In this document: piece after piece, positions 25,550-36,352 of the stretch
Numbering within the stretch: the first letter of the stretch is position 1
Layout of the letters: every line of letters begins with the position of its first letter
From: Struthio camelus
Lineage: Eukaryota > Chordata > Aves > Struthioniformes > Struthionidae
Direction of reading: 5' to 3'
NCBI RefSeq assembly: GCF_040807025.1
Contig: NC_090944.1
Location: forward strand, 112,902,238 to 112,966,237
DNA length: 64,000 nucleotides
Made by a program: the position numbers and the translations under genes
Notes under the pieces: model-generated
The model's input: the letters and a program-made list of their open reading frames with translations, nothing else
The model's database searches: none
Told to the model about the DNA's origin: nothing

Positions 25550-26095
25550 GAGGAGGATAATTTCAGACTACCCGTGGCGAAAACCGGTGGCCGCGGGAGC
25601 AAGTTTCTGCACGGCTCCCCGCGCCGGAGAATCAACTTCCAAATTAACCCAAAAGGCAGGAGCCTCCCCGCCGCCGCCGCCGCCGGGCAGACACCCCCCC
25701 CCCCAACCCTCCCCGGCGAGAGCACGCTTGTGCCGCCGCGCCTCGCCCGGGGGGCGACGGCGGCGGCCGCAGCCCCCGCCGCGCCGTGGCGGCGCCCCGC
25801 TCCCGCCGGGCCCTGCCCCCTCCCCCCGGCTCCAACGGTCGCCGCACGCGGCGGCGCCGCCGCCCCCCCCCTCCTCCTCCTCCTCCTCGGCGCCGCCGCC
25901 GCCGCCCGGGCGGGAGCCGACCCCGGGCCCGGCGGCCCCGCGGCATGGGGCGGCGCGGGCCGCCCGCGGCACCCCCGCGCCCGCCCGCGGCCCCGGCCGC
26001 GCCGCTGACAGGTCGCAGCCGGCGGCCCCGGCACCTGCGCCGCGCCCGCAGCCCTCAGAGGAGGGGCTGCCGCGGACACCGCGGCGCGGCGCGGC

Positions 26096-26126
26096 GGGGG
26101 GGTGGCGGGGGGGTGGCGGGAGGGGG
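26096..26126 (+). repeat. G-quadruplex-prone tandem G7-TGGC
   Basis: Two runs of seven G, each followed by TGGC, then GGG and GGGGG. This gives four or more G-tracts with loops of one to four bases, and it lies upstream of the putative first exon. Confidence 0.75.
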
Positions 26127-26318
26127 CCGGCGGCAGTGGCGGCGGCGGCCCGGGGGCGGCGGGCGCCCCTCGCCCTCGCCCCGCCGCGGGGCCGGGCGGC
26201 CGCAGCCGCGGCGCCGCCGCCGCCGACACCTTACTTCCTGCTTCGCTACCCAGGGCCAGACCCATCGCGGCGGAGGGATCCCGGCGCCGCCAGCAGCCTC
26301 CTCCCCTTTCTGCTTCTG

Positions 26319-26372
26319 CTTTTCTTTTTTTTTTTTTTTTCTCCCCCTTCCTCCCTCCTCTCTCTCTCTTTT
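26319..26372 (+). repeat. 54-base pure polypyrimidine tract
   Basis: Uninterrupted C/T sequence including 16 consecutive T and a (CT)n end, followed by GCAAG. It resembles a very strong splice acceptor (AG at 26376-26377) and could also form triplex DNA within the promoter. Confidence 0.85.
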
Positions 26373-26377
26373 GCAAG

Positions 26378-26494
26378 AAAATAATTTGACAGCGATTTGC
26401 TGACACTGGGATTTTTTTTTGCATCACGGGCGAGGACGAGGCGAAGCGGCGAGCCCCCGCGGGAGCGCGGCGGCGGGGGGAGGCCGAGCCGGAG
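26378..26494 (+). other. TRERF1: Probable non-coding first exon (3' part) of TRERF1
   Basis: A plus-strand exon end is suggested by CCGGAG|GTAAGTG, a near-perfect donor inside the CpG island. The preceding 117 bases (from AAAATAATTTGACAGCG onward) contain no ATG in any frame, consistent with untranslated leader. The true 5' end is unknown: transcription may start anywhere in about 26.2-26.4 kb, or the segment may be an internal exon spliced to the AG at 26377. Assignment to TRERF1, a zinc-finger/SANT transcriptional regulator of steroidogenic genes, is inferred from synteny with UBR2; no TRERF1 coding sequence was recognised in the window. Confidence 0.5.
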
Positions 26495-26522
26495 GTAAGT
26501 GCCGGTGCCCGGAGCCTCCCCC

Positions 26523-26526
<4 letters not shown>

Positions 26527-26553
<27 letters not shown>
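26527..26553. repeat. (GGC)n triplet repeat
   Basis: About eight consecutive GGC units ending in a G run, just downstream of the putative first-exon donor. GGC repeats in leaders and promoters are frequently length-polymorphic. Confidence 0.85.
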
Positions 26554-26554
<1 letters not shown>

Positions 26555-26654
26555 GGGGCGCCCCCGCCCGCTCCATGTGCCGCCGCCGGGCCGGTGCCGC
26601 ACCGGGGCCGGGCGGGGGGAGTATGTTTCCTGGCGGAGCGATATTTGTTTACAG

Positions 26655-26669
26655 GATGAGCGCCGTACT
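26655..26669 (+). other. Possible 15-nt microexon or alternative donor
   Basis: TTTGTTTACAG precedes 15 bases (GATGAGCGCCGTACT), which are followed directly by GTAAGTA. Either this is a microexon containing an ATG, or the GTAAGT is an alternative downstream donor for the first exon. The acceptor tract is weak. Confidence 0.25.
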
Positions 26670-27087
26670 GTAAGTAAAGTAGGACCGAGCACAGGCAGCT
26701 CTGTAATAAATTAATATTGCAATTGCTCCATCCACGCCAGAAAAGAAAAAAAATAAATAATAATTGCGCCCAGCCCCGCCAGGTCCCTGCTCCCGGCTGC
26801 TGCGTGCACTTGTTGCAGACTTAACGCCAGGTAGGCAAATGCTTAGCAAGTTTCATTTTTGCATTAGCTGGGGCTTCGCTTAAAAAAAAAAAAAACCAAA
26901 AAAAAAAAAGTTTGCAGTTCACTTTCGGTCTGTAGCGCCGAGTAGGCGAGGCCCTGCCTCCTCCTCCTCCTCTTGCTGCCGCTGCCGGGCTCCCCGGCGG
27001 GGCACCGCGCGGGGCAGCCGGGGGGCGCCCGCCCGCCCCACCGACCTGCGCGGCCCGCGCCGGGGGCGCCGCCGGCCCGCCCCCCCC

Positions 27088-27120
27088 CCCGGCCCGGCCC
27101 GGCCCGGCCCGGCCCGGCCG
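27088..27120. repeat. (GGCCC)n pentamer repeat
   Basis: About six tandem copies of GGCCC/CCCGG in the CpG island, preceded by a C run. Such a sequence can fold on either strand. Confidence 0.8.
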
Positions 27121-30044
27121 CCCCGCTCCCTGCCCGGCGGGACGCGGGCGGCGCGGAGCCCGCGTGGGGAGGGGGCCGCGCCACCGCCGCCGCGGGGGAA
27201 GTTGCCAAAGTCGCGCGGGGGGCCGGGCCGGGCCGGTGCCGTCCGGCGGCGGGACCCCGCGGGGCCGCCCCCAGCCCCCGCCTGGCGCCCGCGCCCCGCC
27301 GCTGCGGCCGACACGCGTGGCGGGGTCCCGCGCCGCGAGCAGAAACGCGCGTGAAGTGATTTCGGTGTAAATCGCATCGCTGCTAGCGGGGTCGCTTCTG
27401 GAGCGCCCTTCCTCGCCTTCGGGTGACACTGTTGCATGTGGCCTTTTAGCAATGTGAATCCCCCCTCCCCCCCCCCCCCACCGGAAAAAACTGTATGGGG
27501 AGTTGATAACTGTCAGAGTGCAGACTGCTTAATTTTTTTTTTTTGTTCCCTCAAAATATGTGGAGTGATGAACAAAAACTGTTAGCCAGATGTTTAAATA
27601 CCAGAGAGAGGATTTGCAAGTAAAATTAATTGGCAGTTAACCAGTTAATAAATGGATAGTGCCTACTCATCCTTCTGCTGACTTCACAGATCAGTTTTCG
27701 TGTCTACCAGTCAACTACCCAGACTTGAATATGCGAGATGTAAACTTACCGATGTTAATGTGTAAGTCCAGTAAAATCTGACTTGTACTTGCTGTCCCAG
27801 GCCATAAACAGTGATCAGAATTTCTGTAGTTACTGATGGTGTTCAGGGGTTCTTAAGACTAAAATAATAGCAGCAAAAGCATTAGCAAATATGATGACCC
27901 ATAACTAAACTACTTATCGAAAATGTTGCAAAGCACTTAACTGCCTGATTAATGTTTTTATCTGCAGTGATTACCTGCTTAAAGTTGTATGTCTCTGACA
28001 GCTATAATTTTCCTGTATGTATCTAATGGAAAGAGGGGAGGGTGCACCTAGCAAGCTTGGGCCTTGCTTCTCTGCTGGGGCCATCCCGCGGGCTGTGTGC
28101 ATCCCAGCTCGTGCGCTGGCCCGCCGACTTGCCGTGTCGAGGATGCGCTGTTGTGATGAGATGACCTGTCCTTATGATACTGATGTGTGTATGAGTCGTT
28201 TCTGTGTGTGGTTTTGGTGTGCGCAGCTGTTTGCAGTGATTGGTTATGTACTCTGTGGTCTTCTTTGGATGTTGAATTGGATCGGAACAGAGCCATTTCT
28301 TTAATACGACACATCTTTCTAAAAATGCCTAACGTGTGTCCAACTGTTACCCAAGTGACATGGCGCGGTGCTCCCTGGTATGGTAAATCTTCTTCCTGAG
28401 GCTTAACCAAGGTATATATTAAACATCAACAGTGCTACTTCATCGGCGCTCCAAGTACGGGCATATGGCATGGAAGTTAAGCTGTGTGGCTTTGTAACAA
28501 ACAAGAACATGCCATGGCAAACTTATTTACAAGTAATGAGAATTAAGATAAGTAATTTTTCCTTTTCATATGAAAAAAAGCACATGCTATAACTGATGGT
28601 CTGGAGGTTCCAATTGTATGTCTACTTTGGAAAAATTAAATGCTTAAATATACCATTCTCACAGGTTTTGGCACAAGTAAGTACTTTTGTGATCCTTTCC
28701 GCTATGATTGATTAGCAGCTTATGTTTCTGAAGTTGGGAGACTCCCAGGAAGGAGCTGAACAGCATTGTCAGTGTGGTAGTCAAACCAGTGCATCGTGAA
28801 AAGCCAAAAAAACCTCAAATAAGAGTACTATGACTTTAATGGCAAAAGCAAATAAATGCACTGTACAGTGAAAATGGTGCCTGAGTACAGAGTGCCGAAT
28901 CAGGCCCTCGGTGAAATGAGAAGGGCGCCGCTGAAGCGTGGTCGTATCGGTGTACGTGCTGCCATTGGCTCTGCAGGGGAGGGATAGGGCCAAGGGGAGC
29001 GAGGAAGGGGTCCTGCCTCCAGTGTTTACATCACTCTCAAATGGGCCAATGTTAGCATAAAATAAACCACAACATGACTAACCTCTTTATCTGATACTGA
29101 CTCATACTGTATTTGGATAGACTCAAAAAGTCTTCATTTCCTATCCATTTAATTTTCTCAACCTTTATGTTACTATTGATCACATGTCTCTGAGAGTATT
29201 ATGGTATGTATTTAAGACCATAAAATGAGTCCTTGTTTCAGGTTTGTTTGACTTTTGGGTAGGACTTATCCAGCCTAGGTAGGAAGAAAGAATTCCTAGG
29301 CTTTAAACTCTAAATTCTGTTAACTTTCATTTCTTCTAGTCATTTTAATGTTTCCAGTGATTAAGCGATTTGCCATTGTGAGTTGAGATTGTAACTTAGC
29401 ATTAGGTTGGGAGTATGAGAAAAGCGTAAGAAAAGCACTGTTGTAAGGTACTGTAGATTTCATAAAGCTGTATGAGATAATATTTTGCTGGGAATATTTT
29501 AAAGTGTTCTTTTAATTTTGTGTGTGTTCTAATCTACCAGGGAATATGTCATTTAAAAACTTACCTGGCAAAGCGTTCGCGAAGGCTTTCTTGTCCCTTT
29601 TCCAGTTCTGTAATGGGACAGTAATAAGCCAAAGAAGACAGACCCTGGGATCTGTAATGTCATCATAAAATTCTGGTGTTGGAAGGTGATTTTTTTGTCT
29701 CTCTATGATGTGTCATAATAACTTGCAATATAAGGTGGTTTCATTTCAGCTTCCTTAGAATTCCTTTTTTTTTTTTTTTCCTAAAGCAAGAAGTGGTTTA
29801 TAGTTACAAAATAATGGTTGATAAGGAATCAATGTTCTCCTCCCCCCTTTACATTTTTTTGCGGCTGCATACCTTCCAATGAAAAATTAGGATCAGAATT
29901 GTATTTTTTTGTGTCTCTAAAATACTATTTGATTCTTCTCGCTCTCCTCCACCTGTAAGGTGTAAATAGAAGCATCTCTACATGCATCTATCAATTGTCC
30001 CTGGCGTTGCTTGTATCGGCTCTAGTATTTATGTAAGTCGACTG

Positions 30045-30135
30045 GCATGAGTGGTCACATTGACTTCCATGGCACTATTTAGAAGAGTTGAACTAGTGTG
30101 CATTTGAGTATTTGTAGGATGAAGGAGCTGGATTT
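30045..30135 (+). mobile_element. Possible ancient amniote repeat remnant
   Basis: CATGAGTGGTCACATTGACT, then TCCATGGCACTA and, after a gap, TTTGTAGGATGAAGGAGC. This resembles the 'cattgacttcaatggg' repeat class that is frequent in turtles and crocodilians. It is heavily diverged here. Confidence 0.35.
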
Positions 30136-33100
30136 GAAACTAAAGAATTAAGGCAGCAAATTCCATACATTTTGCTGCATACGAAGTTATAAAACCTCTT
30201 TACTTGTCTGGCCCTGAGAACCTTATTATTGTAATCAATTGCAGGGTTGTGAGGGGAAATCAGGCCTTCTAAGATAAAGACAAAAATAGCACATTCAAAT
30301 GTATTTTAAGAAAGGCTGCTCTTCCTTCAAAGAGTATGTCTGAGCGTCGTTCAAAGAATAGTGGCAAAAATTTTATCTTTTTTCTTTTTTTCCCTGTGCT
30401 TGAAACTAAGCAGATTTAAGAGAGCCACTGAATTTGCTTTTAAACGGCATGCGTGTATGCACAGTGTTATCCTGTAGTATTTGGGAGGGTATCCTGAGAT
30501 CCCTTAGATCGTGAGGTGCTGAGAGCCTTGCGCCCTCTCTTTGCATCTGCCATTACGCACTAGGCTCTGGGTAGTCTACGGTCAAGCCCAGTCAGGAGGA
30601 TGAGTTAGGTAACGCGCTCAGTCAGCAAGTCATTTTGGTACTTGTTCTTGTTGGCTATTGGTTGCTACATGCAAAAAGAACAGAATATTTTTGACGGCTG
30701 TTTGTTTTCTCTGTTTCTGCCTTGGCTGTCCCTTTGCGGCGTCGCATAGCAAGGCCCCGCGTGGTGGTCGGAGGGTGCGGATTCACCCAGCCTTGCTCGA
30801 GGACGGGGGCTTGAAACAACACTAGCCCTTTATTCAGTGCTCGAGTCCTCCTGGCACAAAGCAGGCCCCCAATTCTGAATAATATTTTATCCTTTAAAAA
30901 TGTGTACCTAGTATTGATCAAAAGAATCGACTTAAGTCCAGTGACATTTTCCTGCTTTTTCCAAAATTCTATTTCTGAGTATTCTATGAACAGAACTGTT
31001 GAAAGAAGAAAGACATGGATTTGCGTGAAGAAAAGCTGGAAAACGTGATTAGGTTACAACCTGCTGCTTTAAAAACTAGAAGGCAAATTTAGAGTTTGTG
31101 TTACTTTCTTCATGAGAGAGAATAATCATTTAGGGGATCTAGTGCATGCTTTTAACGTGTGCTATATTACTTATTTTATAATAGGGATTTTTTAGATTAA
31201 ATTCTACATATTACAGTGAGGATGTTGTAGCGTTTGGGATGATTTCTGTAGTGTTAGGTATATTCTGAGGTTCTGAGTGAAATGAGTCTTGTGGTTTTAG
31301 CTTACTCTATAACAAAGCGTAGTATGTCTCACACAAGCAGCCCACCTAAGTTTTCATAATTGACGGATGAATTGCTCTGGAAAGACCCAAGATGCTGATA
31401 TGAGGTAGACTCAAAAAGTAGTTGATCTTTTTAGTTTGTCTTTCTCCAATTTACAGTTCAAAATTTGTTAGAATTTTCAGCGTTGCATGCTCAGGCCAGC
31501 GGTGCCACTGCAGATCGCTTTCAGGGCACATGAACACAAATACTGCGTTTACCTGCCCCACCAATAAAACATTTATAAAATAGCCGTTCTAGGCCTTATC
31601 AAAATTGTTCTGATATCTTTTTAGGGCAGCTAGAAAATGGTTGCTCTCTTTCCCCTTCCTCCCCTCGTCAACTGCTCATTGTAAGATTTTTGATAGAGAC
31701 TGCATTGTGATATGTCCTTGAAGTGCTGTGCTGCAAGGTTTTGTTTTGCCTTTTTTTTTTTTTTTTCATCCTTCATGTTTAGACTTCATTGCCTCTATAG
31801 CAAAGCAGAATTGCTGTAGATACTCTTTTTTGATATTTGGGGTTTTTTTGTGGCAAACATCTCGGTGTTCACTAATGAGGAAAAGCTTTGTCTCAGGTAC
31901 GTTAAAACTGCGAAAACAGGGACCGGGGAAAGATTTCCCCAGCAAAACAGGTACAAGTTAAGTGTTAAATCAGCAGCTCTGTCTTAAAAGACGCCTGATG
32001 GTGAGAGATTTTTGTTCACACTGTCCGATTAGAACGGCTCCTACCAGGATACTTAAAGGATTGGATATTTTTGCAGTGCACAACTTATATCAGGTAATTT
32101 CTCTTTAAATAGAAATAAATTCCTAAATAATTTCAGCATAGGGCTGTGAAAAATAAATCTTACCCAACCCTGTGAAGCAAGGGGCTATTAAATTTAGAAT
32201 CTGATAATGGCTAGAATTCTCTACCCTTTAAAAAAAAAAAAAAGGTTGCTTGACTCTTAGTTGGCCATAATAGATGCTATACGGGCCCATTTTTGTCTTC
32301 ATTCTCCACTCCCCCCTCCCCATACACTATTTTCATTGATGGGGAAGTTTCATTTCCTTTATTTATATATTTTTAGTTTGTGTGTGTGTTTAGGGGTGTG
32401 GGGGGAAGAAAGGAGGGAAGTATGTGTTCTAGTTTTTGTATTTAAAAGGAAAAAAAAATTGTGTTGATGTATTTAGTTGTGGCCTTAAATACATTCTCCC
32501 CTTTAAACCAGAAATTCTTTTGGTAAAACAGTTCATGTTAGGGGGGGTGTGGTGTTTTGCAACAGTTCTGTATGGGTAAGAGCTCCAGTTGTACTAGCAG
32601 AAATGTGCTTTTCTCAGACATATTGTCATGTTTTACGTGTCATATCAAAACTAGAAATGCCTTTTCCCGGAAGGGACTCTATTTACACTTGGAGGGTGAT
32701 GCCAATTACAACTACATGAACAAAACTTTTTGTAAATCTTACAGTTGACCTCAATATTGACTTCTTTCTTTTTCCTAGCAGAACACCCACTACAAACCTT
32801 GCACGTACTTTTGGACAGATCAGTGTGGTAAACGCTACAGTCCTATGGCAGAAATGCGTATAGGCACTCTTGCAAGATTATGAGAGTCTTATGCATTATG
32901 CTCTTAGCTGGGTCCTAGTGAAATGAATGCTGTTATTGATAGAGCTTTTCCTAGGTTGAAATAGCCCTCTGCTCTGCATGCAGAATTGAATACAACTTAT
33001 TGGTGAGCAGGAAGTGTATCATGAAGTATACTGTTCATATGCTAAAATATGTTCTCTTAATAAGTGAGCCCATGTACTTTAACTTTGAATACAATTTTAA

Positions 33101-36100
33101 AATCCTGCAGGTTAGGAAATACTGTATTAATTTGTGAAAGTTGGAAGCATGAAATAGGTTGCTGTTATATTCAGTTTGGTCACAGGCTAAATAATTGTTT
33201 ACTCTCTTTGGACAATGTAGCAATGCATGAAGAAGGAATAGGTAAAAGGGAATGTTTTGGCAAGAATCCGTAGCTCGTAGTTGTTCCAGTAGGACTGCTG
33301 CTAACAGTTTTGTAAACTGGACTTGTACCATCAATGCTACATCTCTACTACCCTGCTGTCTCACTTTCTGGTAATAGAGAAGATATGCTGGTGGAAGATC
33401 CTGTCTGAACCAGGGAAAAAAAAAAGTAAATAGTATCATAGTTATTTCATATATAAATTTCCTAGTTATTTATTCTTTTTAGGAAGATAGGATTTGCTTT
33501 GGTAGCAGCAATAGTGATTTATTAATTTAAAAAAACCATGCTGACCAGTCTTGAAGTAATTCACATCTACTATGTGCTACAAGAATTAGTACTTAAAAGA
33601 CCCTACATAGCTAAGCTGAGCTTTTTTTCCCCTTAACATATAGGCTGCTGAAGTCCTCAAATGCTTATGGTGTTGACTTTGAGTTCCTTAAATATCTTCC
33701 CAATTGTTTCTTTTTGGCCGGCTTCTGTTTCATTTTGTCTCACCCTGAGTATCAGAGCTGGGCGTACCTTGCGGAGAAGTGGACCTCTTTGAGTTGGATG
33801 CACATGTCACTTTTAGCAGTGATAGAGCATTGCTTGCTCTCTGAAGGCTGAAAGTATCACCTTTGCGATGGCTCCTTGACTGCAGTGAAACTTCAAATTA
33901 AATACAAGTTCTGTGGCCTTTACCAGAGCTGTATCTGCTGAGCACGGGAGGCTATAATCACCTGAACCACAAGTTTACATTATGTATAGCTTAGCATTTA
34001 GCACAGCTGTTTTGTTGCTGCTTGTACCCCTAATATATCAGGGGAGGAGGGGGAAAGTAGTTCAATGGCTAACGTGCTTGCTCTTTTGAGGTTTCTCTTC
34101 TATTTATTTTTTGTTACTTTTCAAAAGCTTATATTCTGTGTCGCAAAGGAACACTTATGTATTCTGACAGAACGAAAGAAATGGTTAATGTTAACCTGCA
34201 TTGAATGGTGCAGCTTTGCAGAAGCGTTGATGCATCATATGTCTCTTCAGCATGGCATGCAGTTCAGATTAAGCAAAGGTCTCCCACGTGGTTATTTGCA
34301 TGTGTCCTCCTATCTCTGTTTTCTATCTGCAATTTCAGTATGTGCTTCCAGAATTATTTTTGTTCATTTCCAATCATTCTTCAAAGATAACTGCTGAAAA
34401 CCGTCAGGCTGGTTGTGATTTTGCAGCAGTAGAAGGTAGACAACTTTGATCTCCATGTTAAATGAATTTTCTTCATGTGTGGGCCGGGGTGTGTCGTGCG
34501 TTGATTTAGTTTTTATTGATCAGTGTAAAAACGTGAATTCAGCATCACAGGAATGATAATACACAAGTACTTGCAGATATTCTAATGAGTTCCTGGCAAA
34601 AATAGGGCAGAAAACCATCTCAAGAGATTGACATGCTTTAGTGGTGAGATGCTGAACCAGGATACTTTTATATAAAAGGACTAGGTGAAATGGTTTGAAG
34701 TTTTTACTTTCTTTGGCAACAACAACTGATGCGAGCAGTAGCACGTCAAGCAGGGCAGGAGGCACTATCTTTTGTATACATTCAGGTGTCAGAAATGACA
34801 CCCTTGCCACTGTCCAGAAGGACTTCCACCATCCTGCTCGCTCCAAGATAGGACAGACTGTAGGAACCACATTTCTGCTTTGTTAGAGGGTGTCTCTGAG
34901 CACAAGCAATGAAGCCCTAATTTCCTTTCAGGCTTCATGTATAGGAGGAGCGCCCTGCAAAGCATCCACATGTGTTTCAGTAAGCCTCCATGGCAAGCAT
35001 CAGGTACAGAGGGGAATGGAGGGGAGGCAGGTTTCTAAATGAGCAGACCATGTATGCCTGGAAAAGTGAGACTCGTATTCATAACTATATTAAACCCATA
35101 CTTATGAGTATGATATGGACATATCTCCATTTAAGGTGGCAGTAGTACTTCTAAGCTAAAATATTTACAGAAACACAGGCAGGTAGCTTCTCCCACTTTT
35201 TTTCATTGATGCTGTGTGTTTCCGACACTGGAGGAGACTTGTGAGTGGTGGGGATGGACAGTAGTTCTCTATATTTTTTCATCAGATAAACTTGTTTTAT
35301 GCTGTCAGAGTTCAGTAAACGACTGTCTGAGCTGCATGGATCATGATGAAAACGTATTGCTGCTGCCTGTGTGTATGTTTGATAAATGAGAAGCAGAATA
35401 TACCTGAAAGAAGAAAAGTGTTTTTTCAGGACTATGAAATTTAGAAAGAGCTAGATGATAATGAACTCTAATACTTTTCTAAAGTTGCCGCTATTATAAT
35501 GAAAAAGCATGAATAAGAGAATATGCCTTGCAGGTAAAATGGAAAATAGGCTTCTCCATTTATACGCTTGAAAACTAAAAAATGCATTGCAGAGGATGAA
35601 TATTACCCTTCATTTTGCTTGTAGTAAAAATTAGCCTTTGAAGTTAAAAACAGCTTTAGATTTAAAGAAATAATACACCTGAAAATGGAGGTGCACAGAA
35701 AAGAGACATGGTGATAAATCCTGTTTTGTTAATGAAAAGTACCTATGTTAAGCCAAATGTGGCTACCTGTGTAGTGAGGTACGGCTCAATATGAGCAGGG
35801 GTGATAAAAAAAAAAAGCCCTAGCAGACTTTCCTTTCAACAATTTTCAAATTTCAGAAGTAATTTTGATCTGAATATTGAGTGCACGTATATAAATTATA
35901 GATTAATACCACAGAATTAGAATAGCTAATGAAAGGAACAATACTTTCTGGCTTAAGATCTCTTAGCATCCCTAGGCTAACTACGTGATCGTTAGTTAAA
36001 GTGGGGGTTCATTAAAATAGCACGGGCTCATCTGGTTTTAAAGACTAGCTCTCAGCCAGTAGGCAATAGTCCAAAACTGATATGATTGCAACGCAGACTT

Positions 36101-36309
36101 GGTAGAAACGGTGCATAGATTATTACGTTAAGCTGATTGCTGAAAGGCTTCTGTTGGATTTAGGTGCGCTATGTATTGGGCCAAATTTTTCAATTTTAAC
36201 TCATCTGTAGCAATGTCTATTCATACTGTAGTCAGTTGATCTACTTGTGTGACTATTTGGAAGGAGGTACAAGACTGAGTCTTGGTACTGATGTAGCTCT
36301 TAGCTGTGG

Positions 36310-36352
36310 TTATTGTGTTCTGTAATTATTGTATTCTGTAATTATTGTATTC
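36310..36352. repeat. Tandem 16-mer (TGTAATTATTGTATTC)
   Basis: Two perfect copies (36321-36336 and 36337-36352), preceded by a partial, slightly changed copy. Confidence 0.85.

Larger units (their letters stand above)
10411..25559. other. Intergenic region between UBR2 and the second CpG island
   Basis: About 15 kb with no gene I can support. Open frames of up to 133 codons exist (for example 15141-15542 plus and 14949-15323 minus) but match no family and are expected by chance. It contains CTCF-like motifs at 10920-10934 and 14751-14765, a MIR-like remnant at about 20.24-20.37 kb, AT-rich tracts and homopolymers. Confidence 0.75.
25560..27460. promoter_or_regulatory. TRERF1: CpG island, probable TRERF1 promoter
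   Basis: About 1.9 kb of very high GC content with dense CpG, containing CCG/CTC/GGC triplet runs and G-quadruplex-prone segments. It contains a strong plus-strand splice donor at 26495. In vertebrates with known gene order, TRERF1 is the next gene upstream of UBR2 and is transcribed away from it, which fits a promoter here pointing right. The long open frames on both strands (for example 25468-26427 minus) are runs of A, P, R and G with no domain and are not genes. Confidence 0.7.

Noticed and set aside
25468..26427. Open frame of 319 codons on the minus strand, and several others of 100-265 codons on both strands of the CpG island
   Set aside because: Composed of A, P, R and G runs plus K/F runs from homopolymers, with overlapping frames on both strands and no domain. 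High GC removes stop codons by chance.
34520..34870. 116-codon minus-strand frame ending near a conserved-looking segment
   Set aside because: Considered as a transposon or pseudogene fragment, but no motif of CR1 reverse transcriptase, retroviral or known host protein could be identified.
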